Positions 40,388 to 48,055 of a stretch of 50,682 bases of DNA are shown in pieces. Source of the DNA: Streptomyces yangpuensis. GTDB lineage: Bacteria; Actinomycetota; Actinomycetes; Streptomycetales; Streptomycetaceae. The stretch's first letter is position 1, and each line of letters begins with the position of its first letter. The translations under genes were made by a program, and so were the position numbers. Location: the NCBI RefSeq assembly GCF_001005295.1, contig NZ_LBMK01000004.1:506034-556715 (forward strand), given 5' to 3'. The notes beneath the pieces are model-generated. The model saw only the letters and a program-made list of their open reading frames with translations. It ran no database searches and had not been told where the DNA came from.

Positions 40388-41686
40388 TCAGCGGACCTCT
40401 ACGAAGTCCTCCGGCGAGCGGCCCGGCCGCTCGGGCGGGGCCGCCGCCGGGTGGCCGACCGCCACCGTCCCCATCGGGTCCCAGTCCGACGGCAGGTCCA
40501 GCACCTCCCGCACCACGTCCCGGCAGAACATCGTCGAGGACACCCACGCCGACCCCAGCCGCTCACCGGCCAGCGCGACCAGCAGGTTCTGCACGCCCGC
40601 GCCCATTGCCACCACGAACATCTCCCGCTCCGCGGCGTCCCGCCGGGCATGTCCGTAGTGGTGCGCGCCGTCCGTCACCAGGCACGGCACCACCAGGTAC
40701 GGGGCAGCCCGCAGCACGTCCCCGCGCCGTACCCGCTTGGCGATGGACTCCTCGGACCTGCCGTCCGAGCGCAGGTCCGCGATCCACGCGTCCCGCATCG
40801 CGTCCAGCAGCCGCACCCGCGAGGCCTCGGACTCCAGCAGCACGAACCGCCACGGCGTCGTGTGGTGCGGGGCCGGGGCCGTCACGGCGGCGGCCACCGC
40901 CCGCCGCACCGCGCCCGGGTCCACCGGCTCCGCCGTGAAGGCCCGTACGGTGCGGCGCTGCGTGACGGCCTCCCGTACCGCCTCCGAGGTCCCCAGCCGG
41001 AACATGTCGTCGGCCGGCGCCCGCACCAGGTCCCGCGCCGAGGCGCCCTCGCCCAGGACGTGCGCCAGGCCCCGTACGACGGCCACCGGCAGGCCGGCCG
41101 CCTTGCCCTTGACCAGGTCGCCGGCGGCGGCGAGCTCGTCCGCCGTCGCCACCACCGTCGCGCTCAGCGGATTGCCGTGGGTGTCGGTGCCGCCGCGCAG
41201 GTCGTCCAGGACCCGTACACCGGCGGAGCCGATGGCCACGTCCGTCAGCCCGTTGCGCCACGGCCGCCCGAAGGTGTCCGTGACGACCACGCCCACGTCC
41301 ACGGAGAGCGTGTCGCGGACCCCGGTACGGATCGCCGCGGCCGAGGCGTCCGGGTCCTCCGGGAGCAACAGGACCGTGCCGGGGGCGGTGTTGGAGGCGT
41401 CCACGCCGGCCGCGGCCATCACCAGGCCCTGCCGGTTCTCGACGATCCGCAGGGGTCCGCGGCGCGCGACCACCCGTACGGTCTCCGCGTCGATGACGGC
41501 CTCGCGCGAGTCCGCCCGCACGATCCGGCCCTCGGCCTTGGACACGATCTTCGAGGTGACGAGCAGGACGTCACCGTCGCGCAGACCGGGTGCGGCCGCC
41601 GTGATCAGCTTCGCCAGGTCGTCGCCCGGCCTGACCTCCGGTATCCCGTCGACGGCCCGCACCTCGTACGAGGGCGCCGCCGTCAC
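40388..41686 (-). CDS. fbiB: Coenzyme F420:L-glutamate ligase fused to nitroreductase domain (FbiB)
   Basis: A 432-aa bifunctional protein completing F420 by adding gamma-linked glutamates. The N-terminal CofE domain (~1-245) has GDVLLVTSKIVSKAEGR, DASNTAPGTVLLLPEDPD and VVVTDTFGRPWRNG. The C-terminal nitroreductase-fold domain (~250-430) has TQRRTVRAFTAEPV and AGVQNLLVALAGERLGSAWVS-like landmarks; in FbiB this domain acts in reduction of dehydro-F420-0. GTG start overlaps the fbiA stop by 4 nt. Confidence 0.93.
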   Translation of the reverse strand: MTAAPSYEVRAVDGIPEVRPGDDLAKLITAAAPGLRDGDVLLVTSKIVSKAEGRIVRADSREAVIDAETVRVVARRGPLRIVENRQGLVMAAAGVDASNTAPGTVLLLPEDPDASAAAIRTGVRDTLSVDVGVVVTDTFGRPWRNGLTDVAIGSAGVRVLDDLRGGTDTHGNPLSATVVATADELAAAGDLVKGKAAGLPVAVVRGLAHVLGEGASARDLVRAPADDMFRLGTSEAVREAVTQRRTVRAFTAEPVDPGAVRRAVAAAVTAPAPHHTTPWRFVLLESEASRVRLLDAMRDAWIADLRSDGRSEESIAKRVRRGDVLRAAPYLVVPCLVTDGAHHYGHARRDAAEREMFVVAMGAGVQNLLVALAGERLGSAWVSSTMFCRDVVREVLDLPSDWDPMGTVAVGHPAAAPPERPGRSPEDFVEVR

Positions 41687-42642
41687 CGAGAGGCCTCCGC
41701 CAGCTCCAGCGCGGCCCGGGCCATTTCGGCGGTGGCCTCCAGATCGGTCATCATCAGCGGCACCGCACGGCAGGTGATCCCGGCGGCCTCCACCTCGGCG
41801 ACGGCGTCGGCGTCGGAGGTGTCGACCAGCCAGCCGTCGAGCAGTTCGGTCCCGTAGTGCAGGGCGACCGCGGCGGCCGTGGACTCGACGCCCACCGCGG
41901 CGAGCACCTTGTCGGCCATCCCGCGTACGGGTGCACCGCCGACGATGGGGGACAGGCCCACGACGGGGGCGTCGGCGGCGGCCACGGCGTCCCGGATGCC
42001 GGGCACGGCGAGGATCGTGCCGACCGACACGACCGGGTTGGACGGCGGGAGGACGATCACGTCGGCCGCGGCGATGGCCTCCAGCACGCCGGGCGCGGGC
42101 TTGGCCTGTTCGGCCCCCACGGGTACGACGGCCTCCGCGTCCACCGAGGCGCGCAGCCGGACCCAGTACTCCTGGAAGTGGATCACCCGGCGCTCGCCGG
42201 TCCCGGCCTCGGTGATCGCGACGTGGGTCTCGACCCGGTCGTCGGACATGGGCAGCAGCCGGACGCCGGGCTGCCAGCGGTCGCAGAGGGCCTCGGTGAC
42301 GGCACTCAGCGGGTATCCGGCGCCGAGCATCTGCGTGCGGACGATGTGGGTGGCGAAGTCGCGGTCGCCGAGGCCGAACCAGGTGGGTCCGACCCCGTAG
42401 GCGGCGAGTTCCTCCTTGACGGTGAAGGACTCGTCGGCGCGGCCCCAGCCCTGGTCCTCGTCGATGCCACCGCCGAGGGTGTACATCACCGTGTCCAGGT
42501 CCGGGCAGACCTTGAGCCCGAAGAGGTGAATGTCGTCACCGGTGTTGCCGATGACCGTGATGTCCGCGTCGGGCACCGCCGACTTGAGTCCGGACAGGAA
42601 CCGGGCGCCGCCTATACCGCCGGCCAGAACAACAATGCGCAT
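41683..42642 (-). CDS. fbiA: 2-phospho-L-lactate (phosphoenolpyruvyl) transferase (FbiA/CofD)
   Basis: A 319-aa enzyme joining the activated phospholactate or phosphoenolpyruvate moiety to Fo, making (dehydro)F420-0. The N-terminal glycine loop is VVLAGGIGGARFLSGL; GNTGDDIHLFGLKVCPDLDT and WFGLGDRDFATHIVRT are CofD signatures; PPSNPVVSVG is the substrate loop. Overlaps fbiB. The cysteine dioxygenase gene ends 51 bp upstream with no obvious terminator, so read-through from it is possible. Confidence 0.94.
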   Translation of the reverse strand: MRIVVLAGGIGGARFLSGLKSAVPDADITVIGNTGDDIHLFGLKVCPDLDTVMYTLGGGIDEDQGWGRADESFTVKEELAAYGVGPTWFGLGDRDFATHIVRTQMLGAGYPLSAVTEALCDRWQPGVRLLPMSDDRVETHVAITEAGTGERRVIHFQEYWVRLRASVDAEAVVPVGAEQAKPAPGVLEAIAAADVIVLPPSNPVVSVGTILAVPGIRDAVAAADAPVVGLSPIVGGAPVRGMADKVLAAVGVESTAAAVALHYGTELLDGWLVDTSDADAVAEVEAAGITCRAVPLMMTDLEATAEMARAALELAEASR

Positions 42643-42693
42643 GCGGACAGTCTGTCAGCCGGGCGACGGGCGGGACCGGCAGGCCGCGCGGCT

Positions 42694-43245
42694 TCAGGCG
42701 GGGACGGACTCGGTTTCGGCCGGGGAGCAGGTGTGCATCGGCATCTCGGTCAGCCCGGGGAAGTAGACGTGCAGGCTGACCGCGCCTTCGAGGGTGTCGT
42801 TGACGACCTCGTGGGCGTAGCCGGGGGCGAAGACGCGCTGGCCGCCGGCGCGGTGGGTGAGGCGTCCGCGCGAGGTGTGCTCGGTGAGCTCGCCCTCCAG
42901 GACGGTCAGGACGCCGGAGGAGGCGCCGTGGTCGTGCAGGCCGCTTCCCTGGCCGGGTACCCAGCTGAGCAGCCAGACCTCGTAGCCGGGTCCGGTGCGC
43001 AGCCGGTGGTACCAGCGGGTGGTGGCGTCGTACTGGACGAGGTGCTCCCAGGAGGCGCGGTCCTCGGCGATGGAGCGGGCCAGGCCGACGAACTCGGCGA
43101 CGGTGGCCGGGTGTTCGCGGGCGGGCTGGAGGAGGTGCTGGACGGCGAGGATGTCGCCGGCGATCTGGAGGTCGCTCTCGACGGGCGCCGGTGCGGTCGC
43201 GGGGACGGCGGCGGGTGCGGCGGCGGCGTTGATGGTGCTGTTCAT
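42694..43245 (-). CDS. Cysteine dioxygenase (cupin)
   Basis: A 183-aa thiol dioxygenase that oxidises cysteine to cysteine sulfinate. Cupin iron ligands are visible in GQGSGLHDHGASSG (two His) and APGYAHEVVN (third His). RWYHRLRTGPGYEVWLLSW is the substrate-binding region with the carboxylate Arg. An Ala/Pro-rich N-terminal 20 residues look disordered. ATG with GAGGT upstream. Directly preceded by a short frame rich in Cys codons and an unusual overlapping pair of micro-frames, strongly suggesting cysteine-dependent translational control. whiB lies divergently beyond that region. Confidence 0.9.
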   Translation of the reverse strand: MNSTINAAAAPAAVPATAPAPVESDLQIAGDILAVQHLLQPAREHPATVAEFVGLARSIAEDRASWEHLVQYDATTRWYHRLRTGPGYEVWLLSWVPGQGSGLHDHGASSGVLTVLEGELTEHTSRGRLTHRAGGQRVFAPGYAHEVVNDTLEGAVSLHVYFPGLTEMPMHTCSPAETESVPA

Positions 43246-43266
43246 CGGGGTGTACCTCGACGGATG

Positions 43267-43332
43267 TCAGTCGTGCTGGCGGTCGCTGTGGGGTGGGGCC
43301 GGAGCTCTGGGGAGCCGAGGCTCCACGGGCAT
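43267..43332 (-). other. Second micro-frame coupled to the poly-Cys leader
   Basis: A 21-codon frame whose ATG overlaps the leader stop (TGATG) and whose TGA lies 21 nt before the cysteine dioxygenase ATG. Its product (MPVEPRLPRAPAPP...) has no recognisable feature. On the same RNA, GGAGCC can pair with either the adjacent GGCTCC (genome 43311-43324) or a second GGAGCTC-type arm (43301-43307). This is an attenuator-like choice. Function inferred from arrangement only. Confidence 0.4.
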
Positions 43333-43418
43333 CAACAGCAGCAACAGCAACAGCGAACCTGGGCAGCGCACAGGAACCCACGAATGGGGGTCCGGGTGGT
43401 GGCTGCGGGCGCTGACAT
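43332..43418 (-). CDS. Leaderless poly-cysteine leader peptide of cysteine dioxygenase
   Basis: A 28-codon frame starting MSAPAATTRTPIRG, with a Cys at residue 17 and ending in Val-Arg followed by six consecutive Cys codons (TGT TGC TGT TGC TGC TGT) and TGA. Three of the six are TGT, rare in this 73%-GC DNA. No Shine-Dalgarno precedes the ATG, and a TTGACA box lies 32 nt upstream, so translation is probably leaderless. The next gene on this strand degrades cysteine. Leaderless poly-Cys sORFs are known cysteine-responsive attenuators in mycobacteria; here the controlled gene is catabolic. The stop overlaps a second short frame (TGATG). Confidence 0.75.
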   Translation of the reverse strand: MSAPAATTRTPIRGFLCAAQVRCCCCCC

Positions 43419-43425
43419 GCGAACA

Positions 43426-43455
43426 AGGAGAACGGGTCCGGGGTCCGGCTGTCAA
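43426..43455 (-). promoter_or_regulatory. Promoter of the poly-Cys leader and cysteine dioxygenase
   Basis: On the minus strand, consensus -35 TTGACA (43455-43450) is followed after 18 nt by the weak -10 TCTCCT (43431-43426). Transcription would start at 43419-43418, that is, at the leader ATG. The -10 is poor, so an activator or the perfect -35 may compensate. Confidence 0.5.
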
Positions 43456-43770
43456 CCCAATGTCCGCTTTGGGGTAAAAGTTTCACCTCATCCGGTTGCT
43501 GTGCGCGGAGAAAGGTTTGTGCAGTCCGCGGCAGGGGAGGTGGCGCTGCGCCGGGACTCAAACCTGATTCAGTCATGTCGTGACCTGAATGTGATCTACG
43601 CCGCTCTTCGGGGGTGATCGCAACCCCGCTTCCGGGGTACGCGTGGATAACGGGTGAAGGCGACATCTCGTGACGCCGATGGCATGTGTCACGATTTTTG
43701 GCGATATGAACACTTTCTGCATAGGCTTGGTTCCGCAGAGTGAATAAGGGGCCCAATAGCAGATCTCGGC

Positions 43771-43831
43771 TTGACTGCCCCGGAGCCACGCACTTGTAAT
43801 TTCACTCGTGTCGTTACGTAGCTATGAGTGA
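43771..43831 (+). promoter_or_regulatory. whiB promoter with BldD-like dyad
   Basis: -35 TTGACT (43771-43776), 18 nt, -10 TGTAAT (43795-43800) predicts a start near 43807. TCACTC (43802-43807) and GAGTGA (43826-43831) form a dyad across the start, reminiscent of the AGTGA/TCAC half-sites of the developmental repressor BldD, a known controller of whiB genes. The rest of the 455-bp spacer (43419-43873) is unusually AT-rich with no other gene recognised. Confidence 0.5.
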
Positions 43832-43873
43832 CGACGTGACCACGGGGACGCACCAACAGAGCGAGGGGCGCAC

Positions 43874-44137
43874 ATGACCGAGCTGTTTCAGGAACTGCTG
43901 GTCGAGGAAGCGGACGAGGAGCTCGGATGGCAGGAGCGCGCCCTGTGCGCCCAGACCGACCCCGAATCCTTCTTTCCCGAGAAGGGCGGCTCCACCCGCG
44001 AGGCCAAGAAGGTCTGCCTCGCCTGTGAGGTCCGCTCCGAATGCCTTGAGTACGCCCTCGCCAACGACGAGCGATTCGGCATCTGGGGCGGCCTGTCCGA
44101 GCGCGAACGCCGCCGCCTGAAAAAGGCAGCCGTCTGA
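43874..44137 (+). CDS. whiB: WhiB, iron-sulfur developmental transcription factor
   Basis: An 87-aa Wbl-family protein with four cluster-binding cysteines at residues 25, 48, 51 and 57 (CLAC and SEC pattern). The turn motif FGIWGGLSERERRRLKKAA is the GxWGG signature plus a basic DNA-contacting tail. The sequence closely fits Streptomyces WhiB itself, which acts with WhiA to direct sporulation septation, and the cysteine dioxygenase neighbour is also as expected. ATG with GAGGGG 7 nt upstream. A 455-bp regulatory region precedes it and a strong terminator follows. Confidence 0.93.
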   Translation: MTELFQELLVEEADEELGWQERALCAQTDPESFFPEKGGSTREAKKVCLACEVRSECLEYALANDERFGIWGGLSERERRRLKKAAV

Positions 44138-44246
44138 CACCGCCGGAGCACCACCCGCCCGGCACCCGCAGCACCCCGCACGACATATCCGATATCCGAG
44201 CAAGGCGTCGAGCACGACGCACAGCCGAACAAAGAGCACCACACAC

Positions 44247-44283
44247 GGTCCGCCTCCTGCACCTTCCCCGCAGGAGGCGGACC
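44247..44283 (+). terminator. whiB terminator
   Basis: 14-bp perfect stem GGTCCGCCTCCTGC / GCAGGAGGCGGACC with a 9-nt loop, about 110 bp after the whiB stop, followed by GCTGCTTT. Confidence 0.85.
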
Positions 44284-44374
44284 GCTGCTTTGGCAGCCGT
44301 TAGGGTAAGGCGCTGTCCAGCAGCCTCCGAGGGCACACCACCCCCGGACCCCCGGCCGGAGGGCCCGTACCGCG

Positions 44375-47300
44375 ATGTCCCTGTACAGCCAGACGACGGC
44401 CTCCCACCAGGCCCCCGTCACACCCGAGTTCCCCCGGCACGTCGTCACCGCGGTCCTCGTCGCCCACGACGGCGCCCGCTGGCTGCCCCGGACGCTCGCC
44501 GGCCTCCTCGGTCAGGAACGCCCCGCGCAGAACCACGTCGCCGCCGACACCGGCAGCGCCGACGAGTCCGCACGGCTGCTCACCGAAGCCCTCGGTGACG
44601 ACCACGTCCTGCACCTCGCCCGCCGCACCGGATTCGGCACGGCCGTCGACGAATCCGCCCGCACCGCCGGCATCCTCACCCCCGAGGACCTCCCGTACCT
44701 CAAGCGCCCCAGCGGCTGGGACCCCGTCAGCCGTACCTGGCGCGACGACGCCTACGACCTCCCCGACCTCCCGCACGGCGAACCCGTCCAGTGGCTCTGG
44801 CTGCTCCACGACGACAGCGCCCCCGAACCGGACGCCCTCGCCGAACTGCTCCGCGTCGCCGACGAGAACCCCGACGCCGCGGTCATCGGCCCCAAGCTCC
44901 GCGGCTGGTACGACAAGAAGCAGCTCCTCGAAGCCGGCGTCACCATCGCCCGCAGCGGCCGCCGCTGGACCGGCCTCGACCGCCGCGAACAGGACCAGGG
45001 CCAGCACGACCAGGTCCGCCCCGTCCTGTCCGTCTCCACCGCCGGCATGCTCGTGCGCCGCGACGTCTACGACGACCTCGGCGGCTTCGACCGGCGCCTG
45101 CCCCTGATGCGCGACGACGTCGACCTGTGCTGGCGCGCCCAGAGCGCCGGCCACACCGTCCTCGTCGCCCCCGACGCCGTCATGCGCCACGCCGAGGCCG
45201 CCGCCCGCGAACGCCGCACTGTCGACTGCGCGGGCCGCACCACAGCGAGCCCGCACCGCGTCGACAAGGCCGGCGCCGTCTACACCATCCTCGCCAACAG
45301 CTCCGGCCGCGCCCTGCCCTACGTACTGCTGCGCGTCCTCCTCGGCACCGTGCTGCGCACTCTCGCCTACCTCATCGGCAAGGCCCCTGGCCAGGCCGTC
45401 GACGAGATCACCGGCCTCCTCGCCACCCTGCTGAGACCCGGCCGCCTCCTCGCCGCCCGCAGGGCCCGCCGCCGCCCCGCCGTCCCCGCCTCCGAACTGC
45501 GCCCGCTCTTCCCCCCGCCGGGAGCCTCCCTGCGGGCCAACGCCGACCAGCTCGCCGGCTACTTCGGCGGCGACCGCCACACCGACTCCGCCCCCGCCGG
45601 CCGGCACGGCGGCGGCAGCATCCTGAGCGCCCCCGCCGAGGACGGCGACTACCAGGAGACCGAGCGCTTCGCACGCCTCAAGCGGATTGCGCGCAACCCC
45701 GCACCCTTCCTCTTCGGACTCCTCCTTCTGGTCTCCCTCGCCGCCTGCCGCGCCCTGATCGGCGGCGGCTCCCTCATGGGCGGCGCCCTGCTGCCCGCCC
45801 CCGGCAGCGGCCTCGACCTCTGGAGCGCCCACACCGACAGCTGGCACCCCGTCGGCACCGGCTCCACCGCCGCCGCACCGCCCTACCTGGCCGCCCTCGG
45901 CGCCTTCTCCACCCTGCTGTTCGGCTCCACCCGGGCCGCCCTGACCCTCCTGCTCGTCGGATCCGTCCCGCTGGCCGGCCTCACCGCCTACTTCGCCTCC
46001 CGCCCGCTCGTCGAATCCCGGCTGCTGCGCGCCTGGGCCGCCACCGCCTACGCCTTCCTCCCCGCCGTCACCGGCGCCCTCGCCGGCGGCCGCCTCGGCA
46101 CCGCCGTCCTCGCCGTCGTGCTCCCCCTCATCGCCCGCTCCGCCGTCGCCGCCTTCGGCCTCGGCGAGCACGGGAACACCACCGAACAGCGCGGCGGCCG
46201 GCGCGCGGTGTGGACGTGCACGCTCCTGCTGACCCTGGCCACCGCCTTCACCCCGGTGCTCTGGCCGCTCGCCGCCCTCCTCGGCGCCGCCGCGCTCGTC
46301 CTGCGCCGCGCCCAGTGGAAGACGTACGGGCTGCGGCTGCTCGCCGTCCTCGCCATCCCCCTGCTCGTCCTCGCCCCCTGGTCGCTGGGCCTGCTCACCC
46401 ACCCCGGCCGCTTCCTCCAGGAGGCCGGACTGCCCTTCGGAGCCGGCTCCGCGGGCGCGGCGGACCTGCTCGGCATCAGCCCCGGCGGTCCCGGCACCGG
46501 CGCCCGCCTGATCCTCGTCGGCATCGTCCTCGCCGCCCTGGCCGCCCTGCTCCGCGCCGACCGGCAGTTCGCCGTCCGCACCGCCTGGGCCACCGCCCTG
46601 GCCGCCCTCCTCCTCGCGGTCCTCGCCAACCGGACCGCCTGGGCCGGACCGGCCACCCTCGTCTACGGACTCGCCCTCCTCGCGGCCGCCACGGTCGGCG
46701 CGGACGGCGCCAAGCACCGGGTCGCCGCCCGCAACTTCGGCTGGCGCCAGCCGGTCGCCGCGCTCATCGCCCTCGCGGCGGCCGCGGGCCCGCTGATCGC
46801 CGCGGCCACCTGGATGCTCGCCGGCGCCGACGGACCGCTCCAGCGCCGCGACCCGGTCCAGGTACCGGCCTTCGTCGCCGACGCCGGCGGCGACGACAAC
46901 CAGACCCGCACCCTGCTCCTCGACGTCGACGGGCCCGCCACGGTCTCCTACAGCCTCGTCCGAGGCCCCGGCGGCCGCATCGGCGACGCCGAGATCGCCG
47001 CCCGGACCGGCGACGACCCCCGCCTCGACAAGGTCGTCTCCAACCTCGTCGCCGGCTCCGGCGCCGACCAGTCCAGCCAGCTCAGCGGCTACGCCATCCG
47101 CTTCGTGATGTTCCGCCCCGGCGGCCCCGAGGACATCCGCCGTGTCCTCGACGCCACCCCGGGCCTCAGCCGCCGCCACCAGCAGGACGGCACCGCGCTG
47201 TGGGGCGTCGAACCCTGGCTGCCGCGCGCCGTCATCGTCTCCGCCAAGCAGGGCGAGGCCCCGATCCCGGTCGCCGCCGGCCCCGTGGAGGTCCACGCCA

Positions 47301-48055
47301 AGATCCCCGCCGGCGAGGCGGGCCGCGTCCTGCGCATCGCCGACCGGGCCGACACGGGCTGGCAGGCCACCGTCGACGGCACACCGCTCAAGCCCAGAAC
47401 CCTCGACGGCTGGGCGCAGGGCTTCGAACTCCCCGCCGGCGGAGGCCGCCTCGACCTCGTCCACGAGGGCTCCCTGCTGGGGACCGCCTGGAACTGGACC
47501 CAGGGCCTGCTCGCCCTGGTCCTGCTGGTCATGGCCCTGCCCGGCCGGCGCGCCGAACTCGACGACGACCTGCCCGAGGAGGAGGCCGCGCCCGCCTCCC
47601 GGCCCGGCCCCGGCGAGGCCGGCGAGGGCCGCCGCGCCCGCAGGCTCCGCGCCGAGGCCGAGGCGGACACCGCACCCGGACCCGTGGAGACCGCGACCGC
47701 CGCCGACCCGTACGCGCAGATCCCCGCGCAGCCGGTCTACGGCGAGGAGTCGTACGCCTACCAGGCCTACGGCGACCAGGACGGCTACGCGTACGAAACC
47801 CAGCAGCCCCAGCAGCCCCAGCAGCCCCAGCAGCCGCACCAGGAGCAGTACGCGTACGAGGAGTACCCCGGCTACGACCAGCAGCAGGGCGGCGCCCCCT
47901 ACGGAACCCCGGCCCCGTACCCGCAGCAGCACCAGCAGATCCAGGGCCAGGACCCGCAGCAGTACCCCTACGCCTACGAGCCCTACGAGCAGTACCCACC
48001 CCACGACGTCCACGCACCGCACGACCCGCGTCCCGACGGGAGCCCCCAGCAGTGA
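44375..48055 (+). CDS. Large membrane glycosyltransferase (GT2 domain plus multi-pass membrane and extracellular parts)
   Basis: A 1226-aa protein. The N-terminal GT2 domain (~20-300) has VTAVLVAHDGARWLPRTL, WLLHDDSAPEPDAL (DDS for the DxD metal site), STAGMLVRRDVYDDLGGFD and MRDDVDLCWRAQSAGH. About a dozen hydrophobic helices follow (~445-830), then an extracellular region (~830-1040), a last TM (WTQGLLALVLLVMALPG) and a ~160-residue Tyr/Gln/Pro-rich tail with Gln-Gln-Pro repeats. Probably moves or polymerises a lipid-linked sugar for the envelope. The GTG of the next gene overlaps its stop, coupling it to the DUF5719 protein. Confidence 0.88.
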   Translation: MSLYSQTTASHQAPVTPEFPRHVVTAVLVAHDGARWLPRTLAGLLGQERPAQNHVAADTGSADESARLLTEALGDDHVLHLARRTGFGTAVDESARTAGILTPEDLPYLKRPSGWDPVSRTWRDDAYDLPDLPHGEPVQWLWLLHDDSAPEPDALAELLRVADENPDAAVIGPKLRGWYDKKQLLEAGVTIARSGRRWTGLDRREQDQGQHDQVRPVLSVSTAGMLVRRDVYDDLGGFDRRLPLMRDDVDLCWRAQSAGHTVLVAPDAVMRHAEAAARERRTVDCAGRTTASPHRVDKAGAVYTILANSSGRALPYVLLRVLLGTVLRTLAYLIGKAPGQAVDEITGLLATLLRPGRLLAARRARRRPAVPASELRPLFPPPGASLRANADQLAGYFGGDRHTDSAPAGRHGGGSILSAPAEDGDYQETERFARLKRIARNPAPFLFGLLLLVSLAACRALIGGGSLMGGALLPAPGSGLDLWSAHTDSWHPVGTGSTAAAPPYLAALGAFSTLLFGSTRAALTLLLVGSVPLAGLTAYFASRPLVESRLLRAWAATAYAFLPAVTGALAGGRLGTAVLAVVLPLIARSAVAAFGLGEHGNTTEQRGGRRAVWTCTLLLTLATAFTPVLWPLAALLGAAALVLRRAQWKTYGLRLLAVLAIPLLVLAPWSLGLLTHPGRFLQEAGLPFGAGSAGAADLLGISPGGPGTGARLILVGIVLAALAALLRADRQFAVRTAWATALAALLLAVLANRTAWAGPATLVYGLALLAAATVGADGAKHRVAARNFGWRQPVAALIALAAAAGPLIAAATWMLAGADGPLQRRDPVQVPAFVADAGGDDNQTRTLLLDVDGPATVSYSLVRGPGGRIGDAEIAARTGDDPRLDKVVSNLVAGSGADQSSQLSGYAIRFVMFRPGGPEDIRRVLDATPGLSRRHQQDGTALWGVEPWLPRAVIVSAKQGEAPIPVAAGPVEVHAKIPAGEAGRVLRIADRADTGWQATVDGTPLKPRTLDGWAQGFELPAGGGRLDLVHEGSLLGTAWNWTQGLLALVLLVMALPGRRAELDDDLPEEEAAPASRPGPGEAGEGRRARRLRAEAEADTAPGPVETATAADPYAQIPAQPVYGEESYAYQAYGDQDGYAYETQQPQQPQQPQQPHQEQYAYEEYPGYDQQQGGAPYGTPAPYPQQHQQIQGQDPQQYPYAYEPYEQYPPHDVHAPHDPRPDGSPQQ
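47801..47836 (+). repeat. Four 9-nt tandem repeats (CAGCAGCCC)
   Basis: CAGCAGCCC three times plus CAGCAGCCG, encoding Gln-Gln-Pro units in the cytoplasmic tail of the large glycosyltransferase. A likely site of slippage-driven length variation between strains. Confidence 0.85.

Noticed and set aside
43267..43455. 62-codon minus-strand frame with a seven-Leu run in the cysteine dioxygenase leader region
   Set aside because: It is the shifted reading of the TGT/TGC Cys codons (read as CTG/TTG), starts at the TTG of the -35 box and lacks a ribosome site. The Cys frame fits the gene context far better.
47801..47836. CRISPR-like or regulatory repeat
   Set aside because: In-frame 9-nt repeats with no spacers, encoding Gln-Gln-Pro; a coding low-complexity tract.
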